In this document: positions 54,901 to 64,000 of the stretch, piece after piece
Numbering within the stretch: the first letter of the stretch is position 1
Layout: each line of letters begins with the position of its first letter
DNA from: Mortierella alpina
Lineage: Eukaryota; Mortierellomycota; Mortierellomycetes; Mortierellales; Mortierellaceae
Direction of reading: 5' to 3'
DNA: 64,000 bases
NCBI GenBank assembly: GCA_029449245.1
Contig: JANATF010000002.1
Coordinates: forward strand, 2,232,001 to 2,296,000
Made by a program: the position numbers and the translations under genes
Notes under the pieces: model-generated
The model's input: only the letters and a program-made list of their open reading frames with translations
The model's database searches: none
What the model was told of the DNA's origin: nothing

Positions 54901-57410
54901 GGGTCTGTGTTGGTTTGCGAGGCAAAGGCTCTGGACTTGCTGAGTCCACCCAACATGGCGTGTGTCAGAACCACGACCATGGTGGGTCTTCCAGGATACT
55001 CCCAGTACTGACGAACAAAGGCCAGTTCCTGCTCAAAGATAGAGATCAAGTAGTCGTTATCGCTGGTAAGATAAAACTCCTCATTGTCCATGAAATGGGG
55101 TGTGAAGGCGTATAGATGGCCCTGAACGCGATACAAGCGGGAGGTTCCGAGTGATCCGACAGGTCTTTTGGGTCGCCCAGACAACCCGAGCTTGGCATTG
55201 CGACCGAGAGCCCCGTAGACCTCCTTTAGCCCCTGAGGATGGCTGACTGTGATGGGATGGACCTGCTCCAGCGTTTGTGTTTCCAGACCATACATATTCA
55301 GCATGCTCTGCAAGTTCGTGTCCTCAGCCAAGAGTACAACTTGAACAACAGTGTCGTTGGAACTGGTCTTGCGAGCATTGAAGCGCCTGCCTAGAGGATC
55401 GATCTCGGCGACGCTTAGGAGATTCTCGTAGATGAGATTTCCGAGAGTGTGAAGAGAATTGGCCCACACAAGGGGGAGATTGTCATTGGCGATACGGGCT
55501 TGCGTGTGATTATTCTTTTTCTCGGCCTCAACAAGGTGGCTAGGCACGTAATACAGCTCCGGAATGAGAGGGATGTGCTCAGGCAGCTTGCCTTCGCTGT
55601 TGCTGCCTGGTGTAGCGAATCCAGGTGAGGTAGGGGTCTTGAATCCACGGCCGTCGTCGCTCCCTGCCGTAGCATCAGATAAAAACTGGCCGAAATCCAC
55701 CAATGTGGCCGAGTCAATGATCAGCGGCTCTAGCTTTGCTCGGTACTCCTGCACTTGGTCCGCGTTCTCGTTGAACAATCCGTCGAGAATAAAATACGTG
55801 AAGAACAGTGGCCACTCGCATCTATCAAGATCAAATGCAACTGAGTGTCAGCATGAGATTTTTAAGAATGACTGAGGAACAAGCATCAGTGTAGTATCTT
55901 ACTCGATACCCTGAAACACCCTAAGTTCGTGCGCGTCGTAGTGAAGACGCGTCGTGTCTATAATGCAAAGTTCGCACACCATTAGTACCAACCAGGATCT
56001 AAAAGAGAGGCCATTCAGTTGAGTTTAAGCCGTAGGAACACTTACTCTCCACAACTGTTTGATGTCCATCGCGCAAGAAGCGCTTGCATCCATATTTTCC
56101 GCCAAGTTTCTCAATGATCTCATCCCTAGTGCGCTTGACGAGTTTTGCATCGCCAACAGCAAAGGCCGGGAATCCAATGACGGAGAGCAGCGCTGCGTCA
56201 ATCTCCTTTGAGTTGGACTCTCTTGGGAGCGCGGAGTGCAAGGTGGTGTAGTTACGTGTGATCTCGTCAGGCAGGACATGAATGACCTGAAACGAATCGC
56301 CAAAAAACTTCCATGAGTAAAAAAAAAAAAAAAAAGACAACAGCGACACGATGTAACACAGCATAGCAGAAAAATCTATCGTTAGGAACGTACCGAGCTG
56401 GGTCCGCCTCGAGATCCAAAGAGATTGATACCATTGATCGCTTGCAGAGCTGCCACAGCCATACCAATGGATGACGAATTCAGCTCGGGCTCGCCATGAT
56501 TGATTTTGTTGCCTCGCTCCCAGATACCATAGTCAGGCGTTCGGTAAGCGCGCTCAATGTAAAAGACCAGGTTCTGGATAAAGTCCACTTCATCCGTGGT
56601 ATAGATGATGAGCATCCCGGAAGCAGTCATCTGCGCCAGAGCAAGCAAGAAGATGGAGGTGGCATCGATCTGGAGATGACCCCATTCTGAATCACCGACA
56701 ACAGTGTCTCCTGTGGCGGTGTTATACTTGGCGTGCAAGCAGTCGTTCAACCCCTGGGTCTTCTTAAACTGCTCGATTTTGGGTGCCTGTCGCATCATGC
56801 AGAAGAGTAGCCCTCGCATCAACTTGACGACGGCGTGCTCCAGCTCATCTACGATTATGAAGGCAAGTCAGAGAAAAGGCAGGCTTTAGTCTCAACTTCG
56901 TCAACTTCAAGAGAGGAATTACCCACACCTCTGATAAGTGTGATTGGGGGTATACTGTGCATCCTCTAAGCATGCAGTGCCTCTCGCACCGTGCACCGAG
57001 AAATAAGGGGTCGAAGAAGCATGACGATGGCCTTTGAAAATGTGTTGAAGAGCACTTTTCTCAAAGACTTACAGGCGCGGCCTTCGTCGTCATCCACTCG
57101 TCGGTAAGCCAGCGCCAGACCAAAGACGGCCATGATCGAGTACACATTATCGCTGTTGATCATTTTACAGGGAAGAGGGAAATAAAGATGAGAATAGTTC
57201 TCATCGTTGTATGCGCACCGTTGCTTCAATCGGTCGTCAAGTTATCTCTTACCGCACCCACGCATCGCGGTAGTCACCGTGGGTAGTAACAGCAACCGAA
57301 GCGGGGATCAGACCAGTGGTAGGATTCTGACGGTTGAGGATCACCGCGTTAACAGCGCGGTAGTAGTAGTCGAGGCGCTTTCGGACGCTGGATTGCGAGT
57401 GGTACTGCAT
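51960..57410 (-). CDS. Phosphorylase b kinase regulatory subunit (alpha/beta type)
   Basis: Minus-strand exons 57410-57253, 57152-57073, 56848-56394, 56286-56046, 55957-55903, 55821-54020, 53920-52814 and 52729-51960 join in phase to about 1555 residues. The N-terminal half is the GH15-like (alpha/alpha)6 domain, with [46 protein letters not shown] and [16 protein letters not shown] typical of PHKA/PHKB. The C-terminal part ([17 protein letters not shown], then [17 protein letters not shown]) matches the family's end. In animals these subunits hold and inhibit the gamma kinase that activates glycogen phosphorylase. Large Ser/Gly-rich inserts (about 54130-54600) make it longer than animal alpha (about 1240). 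The start is uncertain: an upstream in-frame exon at 57612-57589 is possible but has a weak donor. Yeast lacks this family. Confidence 0.88.
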
Positions 57411-58345
57411 CTAGATAGGCGGATGATCCGAGGAAGCCGGATGGAGGATGAAGGATGAAGGAGAGCGAGTAGATAAACGCAAGGAAGAGGGGTGGTGACG
57501 GGGCAGAAAATAAGGAATAAGAGAGTGAAGGAAGGATACGAATAAGAACGAAGCAAGGCTGAGCAAACTGCCAGGGGCGTACGAATACATTTTTGGTTTG
57601 CAGCTTCGTCATGATGATTTTTTTTCTCATTGTGCAACCTCCTTCCAATGCCTCGATTTCGTTGGGGACAGACCTCCCCCAGCGCTGTGCCTGAACTGAT
57701 CATAATTTATGGTGCTCCATCCCACACGCCTCGGACATGGGCTCTGACTGGCCAAAGTGTTCAGAGCTCTGTCATTCTATTGGCCTAAGCGCACCTGCAC
57801 GCAGTTCCTGTCCCTTTTTTAAAATTCAACGCCAAGTGAGAGTGGCCGTTGACGCGTCGTTTTGCCTCCTGGACAGCGATGTATGAAACCAGCCAACAAA
57901 GCGGGATTCTCAATCCTCCTCTGTACAGCCTGAGTCCTACTGTAAGTAGTCAGGCTTGGAAATGTCACTGGTCAAGTCTTTTGGGCTATTAAGGAATGAG
58001 AAGCGAATCTCATCGTTCTCCAGCCACTGGATCGCTGAATCTAGGGCAAGGTTATCATTCCTTCATTCCAATGCCCTCCGAGGGTACAAAGTCAGAACCT
58101 TGAATAAGCAAAGGTGGAGAAACAAAAAAAAAAAAAAGAGGAAATATGTCGAACGAGGCTGCTGGTTCCGAATCCTTCCAGAGTGTGCAGCTTTATATTC
58201 TCTCTCTCATTTTTAGAAACATATGCTAATGGATTTCTAATTCACTCGCCTGCATCCTTGCTTCACTTTGTTACGATCCTTGATCTCTCTCACCCTCTCC
58301 AGCTTCACCAACCCGTATCCACTTCGCTCCTTTCTCCTTCTCCTC
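57411..58345. other. Divergent promoter region (phosphorylase kinase / chitinase)
   Basis: About 0.9 kb between divergent starts. A short leader exon of the kinase gene may lie near 57589-57612. A TATA-like TTTATATTC stands about 150 bp before the chitinase ATG. Nothing else is recognised. Confidence 0.5.
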
Positions 58346-60290
58346 ATGAAATTGCCACGCGTAGTCGCGGGGCTGGCTTTAGTCCTCCCTGCACTAGTGA
58401 AAGCACAACGCTTCGTTGGATACTATGGAAAGGTAGCCTACCCATATATGTGATATTGCAGTCATCACCATCCCTCCTTCGTTGCTGGTATCTTGCAATG
58501 CTTTCTCCGAAAACTGATACGCAGTGTTGTTGACAACCATCTTTGCTATTTGTTTTCCAAAAGACTGCGGGAGAATGCCCGGACTATCCTTCGTTCGAAC
58601 CAAAGGATCTGCCCATAGACCTTTACACGAACTTGAATTTCGCGTTCGCGATGCTCAACGCGGACGGCATGATCGCCATGCAGGATGAGTCGGACGTTGC
58701 CATCTATAAGGAGATAAACGCACTCAAACTCAGGAAGCCAACCTTGCGCACTGCTGTCACCGTTGGTAAGAACCAGTCTGTTGCTGCACGCGTATGGTAG
58801 ATGTTAAGCAACAACCTAACTCCTTGATTTTTACATTGTGACAAAAAAAAACAGGCGGCTGGTCTATGGATATGGCACATTACTCGAAGATGGTCTCTAC
58901 CCCGGAGAGCCGCCAAAAGTTCATCAAGGGTGCTATTACCTTTATTCGTCAGCATGGCTTTGACGGTATTGACTTTGACTGGGAATAGTAAGGACCATTG
59001 CCAACCCCTTCTCTGTTAGCCAGCCTATTGTAGTTCAAATCAAGGCTGTGATCTAATTTTGTGCTTCCTCTAAAGCCCCTCCGATCCAAAGAGAGGAGGC
59101 CACCCAGATGACCCACAGAACTTTGTCACCTTCATGAAGGAGATGAGGGAAGCTGCAAATGCTGAGCAGCTCAAGGATAAGCAGGAACGTCTGATTTTGA
59201 GTATCGCCTTGCCCGGTGGACCTTTCCACGGCAAATATTTCCTCGTTCCCAAACTCGCGCCTTATGGTATCAAATTTGCTTTCTTCATGTCTTGTTGTCG
59301 TTGCATTCAAAGGGCTAGCTTTGACTCTAACTTTACCTATCTAATGCAACCATCCTCTAGTCAACTGGTTCAACATTATGGCCTACAACCTGCACGGGTG
59401 AGTGCCAACAGTAACCAGATGTCTACTCGCACTCTTCGCCCCCTCCTTTTCTTCCTTTCGATTGAGTCTACAATCTAGCCAACTCATGCTTTCGAATATC
59501 CTCTCCTGTAAACAGACAATGGGAAGCCCAGGTCTTCTGTGCTGCGCCGCTAGCCGACCCCGCCAAGGACACACCCTATTACGGTTACTCGCTTATCGAT
59601 GCCATTACTTCCATGGCTCCCAAGACGGTCAACCCCAAGAAGTTCAACCTGGGACTATCTCTCTCTGGTGTCACTTTTACTCTCAAGGACAACCACAAGA
59701 CTACGCCTGGCTCGCCCGCCATCGGCCCCGGCCCTAAGGGTTGCCAGGAGAAGGGTGCCATGGCATACTTCGAGTCCAAGAAACTTGCCAACAATCTCAA
59801 GATCGCAGACTTCAAGGCGCGTGCCGCCGATATCTTCCATCGTGAGGTCACAACGGCCCCTCGCATGGATGAGATCAGCAAGTGCATGTATATGGTTATC
59901 AATGACAACCAATGGGTCGGCTTTGACACTCCCGAGACCTTTGCTTACAAGGTCGAATACCTTAAAAACTACGGTTTCGGAGGTGTGAGCATTTGGTCCA
60001 TGGACAGCGATACCGCCAACCATGAGTTAGCCAACTCGATTCACAGCTCCTTGACCAAGGGGTTCATCCAGGATCTGTCCAACGACGATCTATCTGCACC
60101 CAAGGCCGTCCCCGCAGCTGGTGCAAAGAAAACTGTAGACGGCAAGGTCGGCACTGGTTCCGAGGGTAAAGATACCGCGACCCCCGACAAGGTTGAGGGA
60201 AGCTCTGCCAGCAGCGCACACGCTCGCTTTGCTAACGACATTGTGTCCATGATGGCACTGGTCATCATCGGCGTCGTTCTCGTCGCCTAA
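58346..60290 (+). CDS. GPI-anchored GH18 chitinase
   Basis: Seven exons (58346-58432, 58564-58765, 58855-58987, 59076-59266, 59361-59397, 59516-60290 and none beyond; six coding exons in all) give about 474 residues. The N terminus is a clear signal peptide (MKLPRVVAGLALVLPALVKA) followed directly by the GH18 strand QRFVGYYGK. The catalytic motif DGIDFDWEY is intact with the proton-donor Glu at about 140, and VNWFNIMAYNLHG is the later active-site strand. The tail is Ser/Lys/Asp-rich and ends in a hydrophobic stretch (SMMALVIIGVVLVA) with no charged end, as in GPI-attachment signals. The enzyme should hydrolyse chitin at the cell surface, in wall remodelling or septum/hyphal growth. No separate chitin-binding module is seen. 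Convergent with TFG2, about 200 bp apart. Confidence 0.9.
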
Positions 60291-60348
60291 ATGCGCTGAA
60301 TTTTGTTAAAGAGACTTTCTTTTCTGTGTGTTCGTGGTTCAAATTGTA

Positions 60349-60354
60349 AATAAA
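60349..60354 (+). terminator. AATAAA polyadenylation signal of the chitinase gene
   Basis: 59 bp after the stop codon, in the short gap before the convergent TFG2 gene. Confidence 0.5.
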
Positions 60355-60493
60355 AGGTCTACAAGTTGTCCTTGAAGCGAGACATGCGAGAGCGGTGTGG
60401 ATATGAAACCTATGAAGGCCGTGATATGTTGGGAAGAACACGAAAGCAGGACAAAAAAAAAAGGAAAAAAAAAAATGAAAAGAAAAAAAAGGT

Positions 60494-61938
60494 CTATACG
60501 GGAACGATCTCTTCCATGTCATCATCCTCATCAAAATCTTCATCCTCATCCAACACCTCTTGTAGGTCCGCATCAACCGCTGCCGTCGCCGTCTCACCGG
60601 AGCCGACGCCTACAGCTGCAGGATTGAAAGTTGTCTCGAGTTCGGCGCTGATAACACCGTCCCCAGAACTTGAAGATGAAACTCCCACTCCAGCTCCTGA
60701 TTGAGCCGCAGCGCGTCCAGCCGCACCTGCAAACTCGGGTTTGAGCTGATATTTGGCCGTGTACGGTCCCTTCTTGATAAAGTTGCAGATTTCTCCCAAG
60801 ACCTCCTTCAGGTACGAATGTGGCTGCTTGACGTGCTCGACCAGGCCCTTGAAAGACCAATATGGATACTGCTCAAAGGCGGCAAAGAGCATATCCATGA
60901 GCTCGTTCCTTGGCATACGCGTTGTCTTTTGATCCATCTGCACCTTGACCTTCTTTTGCTATTGATCGTAAGAGGGATCAATGGAATTGGAAAAGGGTTT
61001 AACGACTGCAGACGCCATGGTATATCAGCAATCATTTGCATAAGCAACCAAAGTTGATGTCTTACAATGAATCCGCCGCGGATACCAACACCAGGCAAAA
61101 ACATGCCACCACGACCGCCCGCTGGATCGGCTTTGTTGTTCTCGCCCAAAATTTGGACTGATCGGCCTCCTTTCTTGGCGGCCTCAACATTCCGCTCCCT
61201 CATGATCTCCTTGTATTCCTCGCTGCCTGGCATAGGTGTCACAGCGCACTCGTGCTTGATGGTGGCGAGAATGGCAGTCGCCTTGCCGGTTGGATATCCT
61301 GGGGCGTGTGGTGGTTTTGGGTGTGCGCCAGTTGGTTCTGAAAAGACGAATGTGTCGGTCACCTGGTTGGGGTTCATATTGAGAGTGTACGTTTTGGGAA
61401 GGCCAGAGGTGACATCGTCTGATGGAAGAATAAGCTGGAACGGTGCGGCCAAGGGCTCGTTAGGATTTGTCCTGGGTGTGAAGGAAGCTGAGAGTTAGCA
61501 TTCATTGAAGGTTCCAGTAGAGCAGTGTCTGTAGTTGAGCGGCCCTGAGGTGCTTACTGGTTGAATATCCTGACCTTCCCGAGGTCGACGCCGTCCTTGG
61601 TGACTCCTGACCAGCGATCAGCCAGGAACTTGGGGATCTACACCGCGATACAAGAGGGGTTTCCGGAGCTTTGGTTATTGAACGATAACCTCGATACGGG
61701 CCTTTTTAGACCTCCCTAATCCAGCAGTCAAACGCATAAGGTGTGTCTGTTCTGTTACCTTAACCAGCCAGGCTTGTGTACCAGCCTTTGTCAGGTCCAT
61801 GTCCCCGACCACGTTGCCGTCCTCATCCACCAGGTCGTCCTCTGATTCATAGTTTGCCTTTGTGTCGTCGCCCTCCTCAAACAGCTCATCAAAGTCAGCA
61901 GGGCGCTTCCTCGAGTTGGACTCTTCTGTGTCTGACAT
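60494..61938 (-). CDS. TFG2: Transcription initiation factor IIF subunit beta (TFG2/RAP30)
   Basis: Minus-strand exons 61938-61759, 61637-61558, 61471-61066 and 60958-60494 join in phase to 376 residues. An acidic N terminus leads to WLVKIPKFLADRWS, the start of the TFIIF-beta dimerisation barrel, followed by FQLILPSDD and a GGRSVQILG loop. The C-terminal winged helix is clear: TRMPRNELMDMLFAAFEQYP, SFKGLVEHVKQP and LKEVLGEICNF. The tail is acidic. TFIIF binds RNA polymerase II and stabilises the pre-initiation complex and start-site selection in the nucleus. The alpha partner is not in this window. The gene is divergent from eL32 upstream and convergent with the chitinase. Confidence 0.95.
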
Positions 61939-62963
61939 GGGTGTATTAAAGTGTGATTGAAATTGATGGTCCAACAAACGAGATGCAGAAGGAAGTAGTG
62001 CAGTGTACGCGCGTTCAAAGAGCTACGTGAACGTGTGGTCGAGGTGCGCACTTGTTGGTGTTTTCTCCAGAGAGGATGCCAATTAACTCAAGAGGCGCAC
62101 TGGTGGGATAGAGGGGGGCAAGAGACGCAGAGAGAAACAAGAAGAGCAGAAGAGACCAGCTGGAGTGGCAGTCGAGACGAACAGCGAGCGTAAGAATGCA
62201 AAGAGTTGCATGTCGAGCCACGGCTGCTTCGACCTGATACAATATCTTCTCATCTACCGTGAAGTGGCTTGGGACACCCAGCCCCCTCGCAGTGCAGTCA
62301 GTGGGCCTCGCTCAGACATATTTTTGGGCAGCGGGCACTGGTTTGCGAATCCCTCTTTTGCAATCTTTATCCGTATGTGTGTTGTCCGTTGGAAGCACGC
62401 ACCCAGCCATCCATCGGGACCCAGGATGCCATCGATCCACCCATCCAACACCAATACTGCGATCCATCGCCATCCTCACATCTCGCCGCATCCCCGAGAG
62501 CACTCTCATCCAGGATGCACTATGCCCTTTTTTTTTCTTGGGCGTCAGATCGCCCACTGAAGCAGCGAACCAAAAACTCATCGGATTCTGGAGCCGAGCT
62601 GCATCAATGACATATCGCACGATGGAGTGTGGAGTACTCAGAACATCAAGCTCAACCAATCCACAACTCCAACATTCATACCACAGCCTTGCAGAGGCGG
62701 AAAAGACCTGTCGATCGATCAATGTAGTGGCTCTAGCACCTCAACAGAGTGGAAACCCTTACGAAGGATCCATGTGCTCTCGACAGATCGGGCAGCCTCT
62801 GATCCAGCGAATCACTGTGACACTCCAGAACCTCAGGAAGGAACTTTTGATTCGCCACCAGGCAAATCAACGGGATCAGGACACGACTGGAATTAGTCCC
62901 AGGCAGAGCTCAATCTCGATTCCAGCAGCTGATCAATGTCTCTATCGCGTACCGTTATAGAAA
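61939..62963. other. Divergent promoter region (TFG2 / eL32), probably with an eL32 leader intron
   Basis: About 1 kb. The eL32 ATG follows only three bases after an acceptor-like GTTATAG, which suggests that a leader intron ends there, as is common for ribosomal protein genes. The donor cannot be fixed by eye. A poly-T tract lies at 62526-62536. No other gene is supported. Confidence 0.45.
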
Positions 62964-63740
62964 ATGGTCACTCCTCTTAAGAAGCACACCATCGTGAAGA
63001 AGCACACCGCTACCTTCAAGCGTCACCAGTCTGACCGCTACAAGACCGTCAAGGTACGATGACTGGAGCATCATCAGGACGTTTATATGAAATCACATCA
63101 AGGAGAACGGTCGTCTGGCATCAAGGAATCACACAACACCGCTAGCAAGGATGGACGGAAGCTATGCAGGACCAGGCAGCACTAGGAGGTCATCAGAATT
63201 GATACTTAAGCTATCCCTCAAGTCGCAACTTGACCCTCCACTGGACTTAAGCACGCTCCCACAGTGTCTCGAACTCGATATAATACTCGACAAAATAGTG
63301 CTGGACTTCACTAAGCGACGGACTAAGCGACGGGCAATGGAATATGATCGCCTGGGAGAACACCTGAGAAGAAATCTCAGAAACAGGGCTAACATAAATG
63401 CAACCTTTTCCTTTGTGCCGTTTCCCTTTAACAGGAGTCATGGAGAAAGCCCAAGGGTATTGATAACCGCGTCCGTCGCCGTTTCAAGGGCCAGATTGCC
63501 ATGCCCAAGATTGGTTACGGTAACAACAAGCTTACCCGCCACCTGATGCCTTCCGGCTTCAAGAAGTTCCTCGTTTCCAACATTGCCGAGTTGAACCTCT
63601 TGTTGATGCACAACCGCACCTTCGCTGCCGAGATTGCCCACAACGTCTCGTCCCGCAACCGCATCGCCATCGTCGAGCGTGCCCAGCAGCTCAACATCCG
63701 CGTCACCAACGCTAACGCTCGCGTCAGAACCGAGGCTTAA
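62964..63740 (+). CDS. RPL32: 60S ribosomal protein eL32
   Basis: Two exons (62964-63053 and 63435-63740) give 131 residues, the normal length for eL32. Recognised by [19 protein letters not shown] in exon 1 and [35 protein letters not shown] and [18 protein letters not shown] in exon 2. It is a structural protein of the large cytosolic ribosomal subunit. Codon use is strongly biased to C-ending codons (AAG, CGC, AAC), as in highly expressed fungal genes. The single coding intron is 381 bp, long for this window; I could not find convincing snoRNA boxes in it. Confidence 0.96.
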
Positions 63741-63774
63741 ATCTGTTCTAGTACTCTTGTTCACAAGGACACGT

Positions 63775-63780
63775 AAATAA
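63775..63780 (+). terminator. AATAAA polyadenylation signal of RPL32
   Basis: 35 bp after the stop codon. Confidence 0.55.
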
Positions 63781-63847
63781 ATCATCAAAGATGGGTGCTT
63801 CTTCTCCTTACGTGGTGTCTTGTGCGTTCTTTTTTCTCCTTTAATAC

Positions 63848-64000
63848 TCACGACTGCTGGGACTCTATTATGCGGCAGCGTTCAAAGGACTCAATAAGAT
63901 TGTACAGACTGGCATCAGGACGCGTTTGCTGATATGACTCTTCCTCAGTCACGGGCTTCTTGCGCATTGTCTTCTTTTTCGATGCTTTGGTGTCCTGTTC
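63848..64000 (-). CDS. 3' end of an unidentified gene (runs off the window)
   Basis: An open frame of 50 codons enters from the right edge and ends in TGA at 63850-63848. The visible C terminus is lysine-rich (KASKKKTMRKKP) followed by RPDASLYNLIESFERCRI. I do not recognise the family. It is convergent with eL32, with about 107 bp between the stops. An intron boundary before the edge cannot be excluded. Confidence 0.5.
   Translation of the reverse strand, partial: EQDTKASKKKTMRKKPVTEEESYQQTRPDASLYNLIESFERCRIIESQQS

Noticed and set aside
55780-55821. Possible one-base frameshift in the phosphorylase kinase gene
   Set aside because: Arose from miscounting a block boundary; on recounting, the ECEWPLFF to ILDGL frame is continuous and the exon phases agree.
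62259-62960. 233-codon plus-strand frame directly before eL32
   Set aside because: Ends at the probable leader-intron acceptor and has no motif; overlapping frames are equally open.
63054-63434. snoRNA within the eL32 intron
   Set aside because: Ribosomal protein introns often host snoRNAs, but I found no paired C/D or H/ACA boxes with a terminal stem.

Overview
This is a eukaryotic, fungal nuclear window. Nearly every gene is cut by short introns with GT..AG ends (about 50-130 bp, a few longer). The genes include fungal types: a BEM2-like RasGEF/RhoGAP protein, a Uds1-family septation protein, a GPI-anchored GH18 chitinase, C2H2 factors with poly-Q/N tracts, and NACHT NTPases with long HEAT arrays. 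Large NACHT-HEAT proteins, a phosphorylase-kinase regulatory subunit and fragmented checkpoint and REV3 genes together suggest an early-diverging filamentous fungus, most like Mortierellomycota; that placement is inference. Exon maps were assembled by hand from splice signals, reading-frame phase and family resemblance.

Layout. 1-11.8 kb: two tandem NLR-like genes (N-terminal helical region, NACHT NTPase, array of 33-residue HEAT repeats, common C-terminal cap); the first is cut by the window edge. 12.7-20.9 kb, minus strand: a very large BEM2-like GTPase regulator. 22.5-25.0 kb: a 6-phosphofructo-2-kinase whose bisphosphatase half has lost its catalytic histidine. 26.4-29.4 kb: a Uds1-domain coiled-coil protein. 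29.8-33.5 kb: two tandem berberine-bridge-type FAD oxidases. 33.7-37.8 kb: a 16-exon protein kinase with three FHA domains. 37.9-40.2 kb: eIF3l. 40.6-47.7 kb: REV3, the catalytic subunit of DNA polymerase zeta. 47.9-50.3 kb, minus: a C2H2 zinc-finger factor. 52.0-57.4 kb, minus: a phosphorylase kinase alpha/beta-type regulatory subunit. 58.3-60.3 kb: a secreted GH18 chitinase. 60.5-61.9 kb, minus: TFIIF beta. 63.0-63.7 kb: ribosomal protein eL32. 63.85 kb to the end, minus: the 3' end of an unidentified gene.

Most genes are housekeeping, cell-polarity or DNA-damage functions with no operon-like logic. The accessory, fast-evolving part is the NACHT-HEAT pair. Its repeats are nearly identical at the DNA level, carry exact internal duplications and exchange blocks between the two genes, while variation between units falls in a few repeat columns. 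That is the pattern expected of a repeat-based recognition surface reshuffled by recombination, and it is the best candidate here for an under-described system. A checkpoint-type FHA kinase and REV3 lie within 10 kb of each other, separated only by eIF3l.
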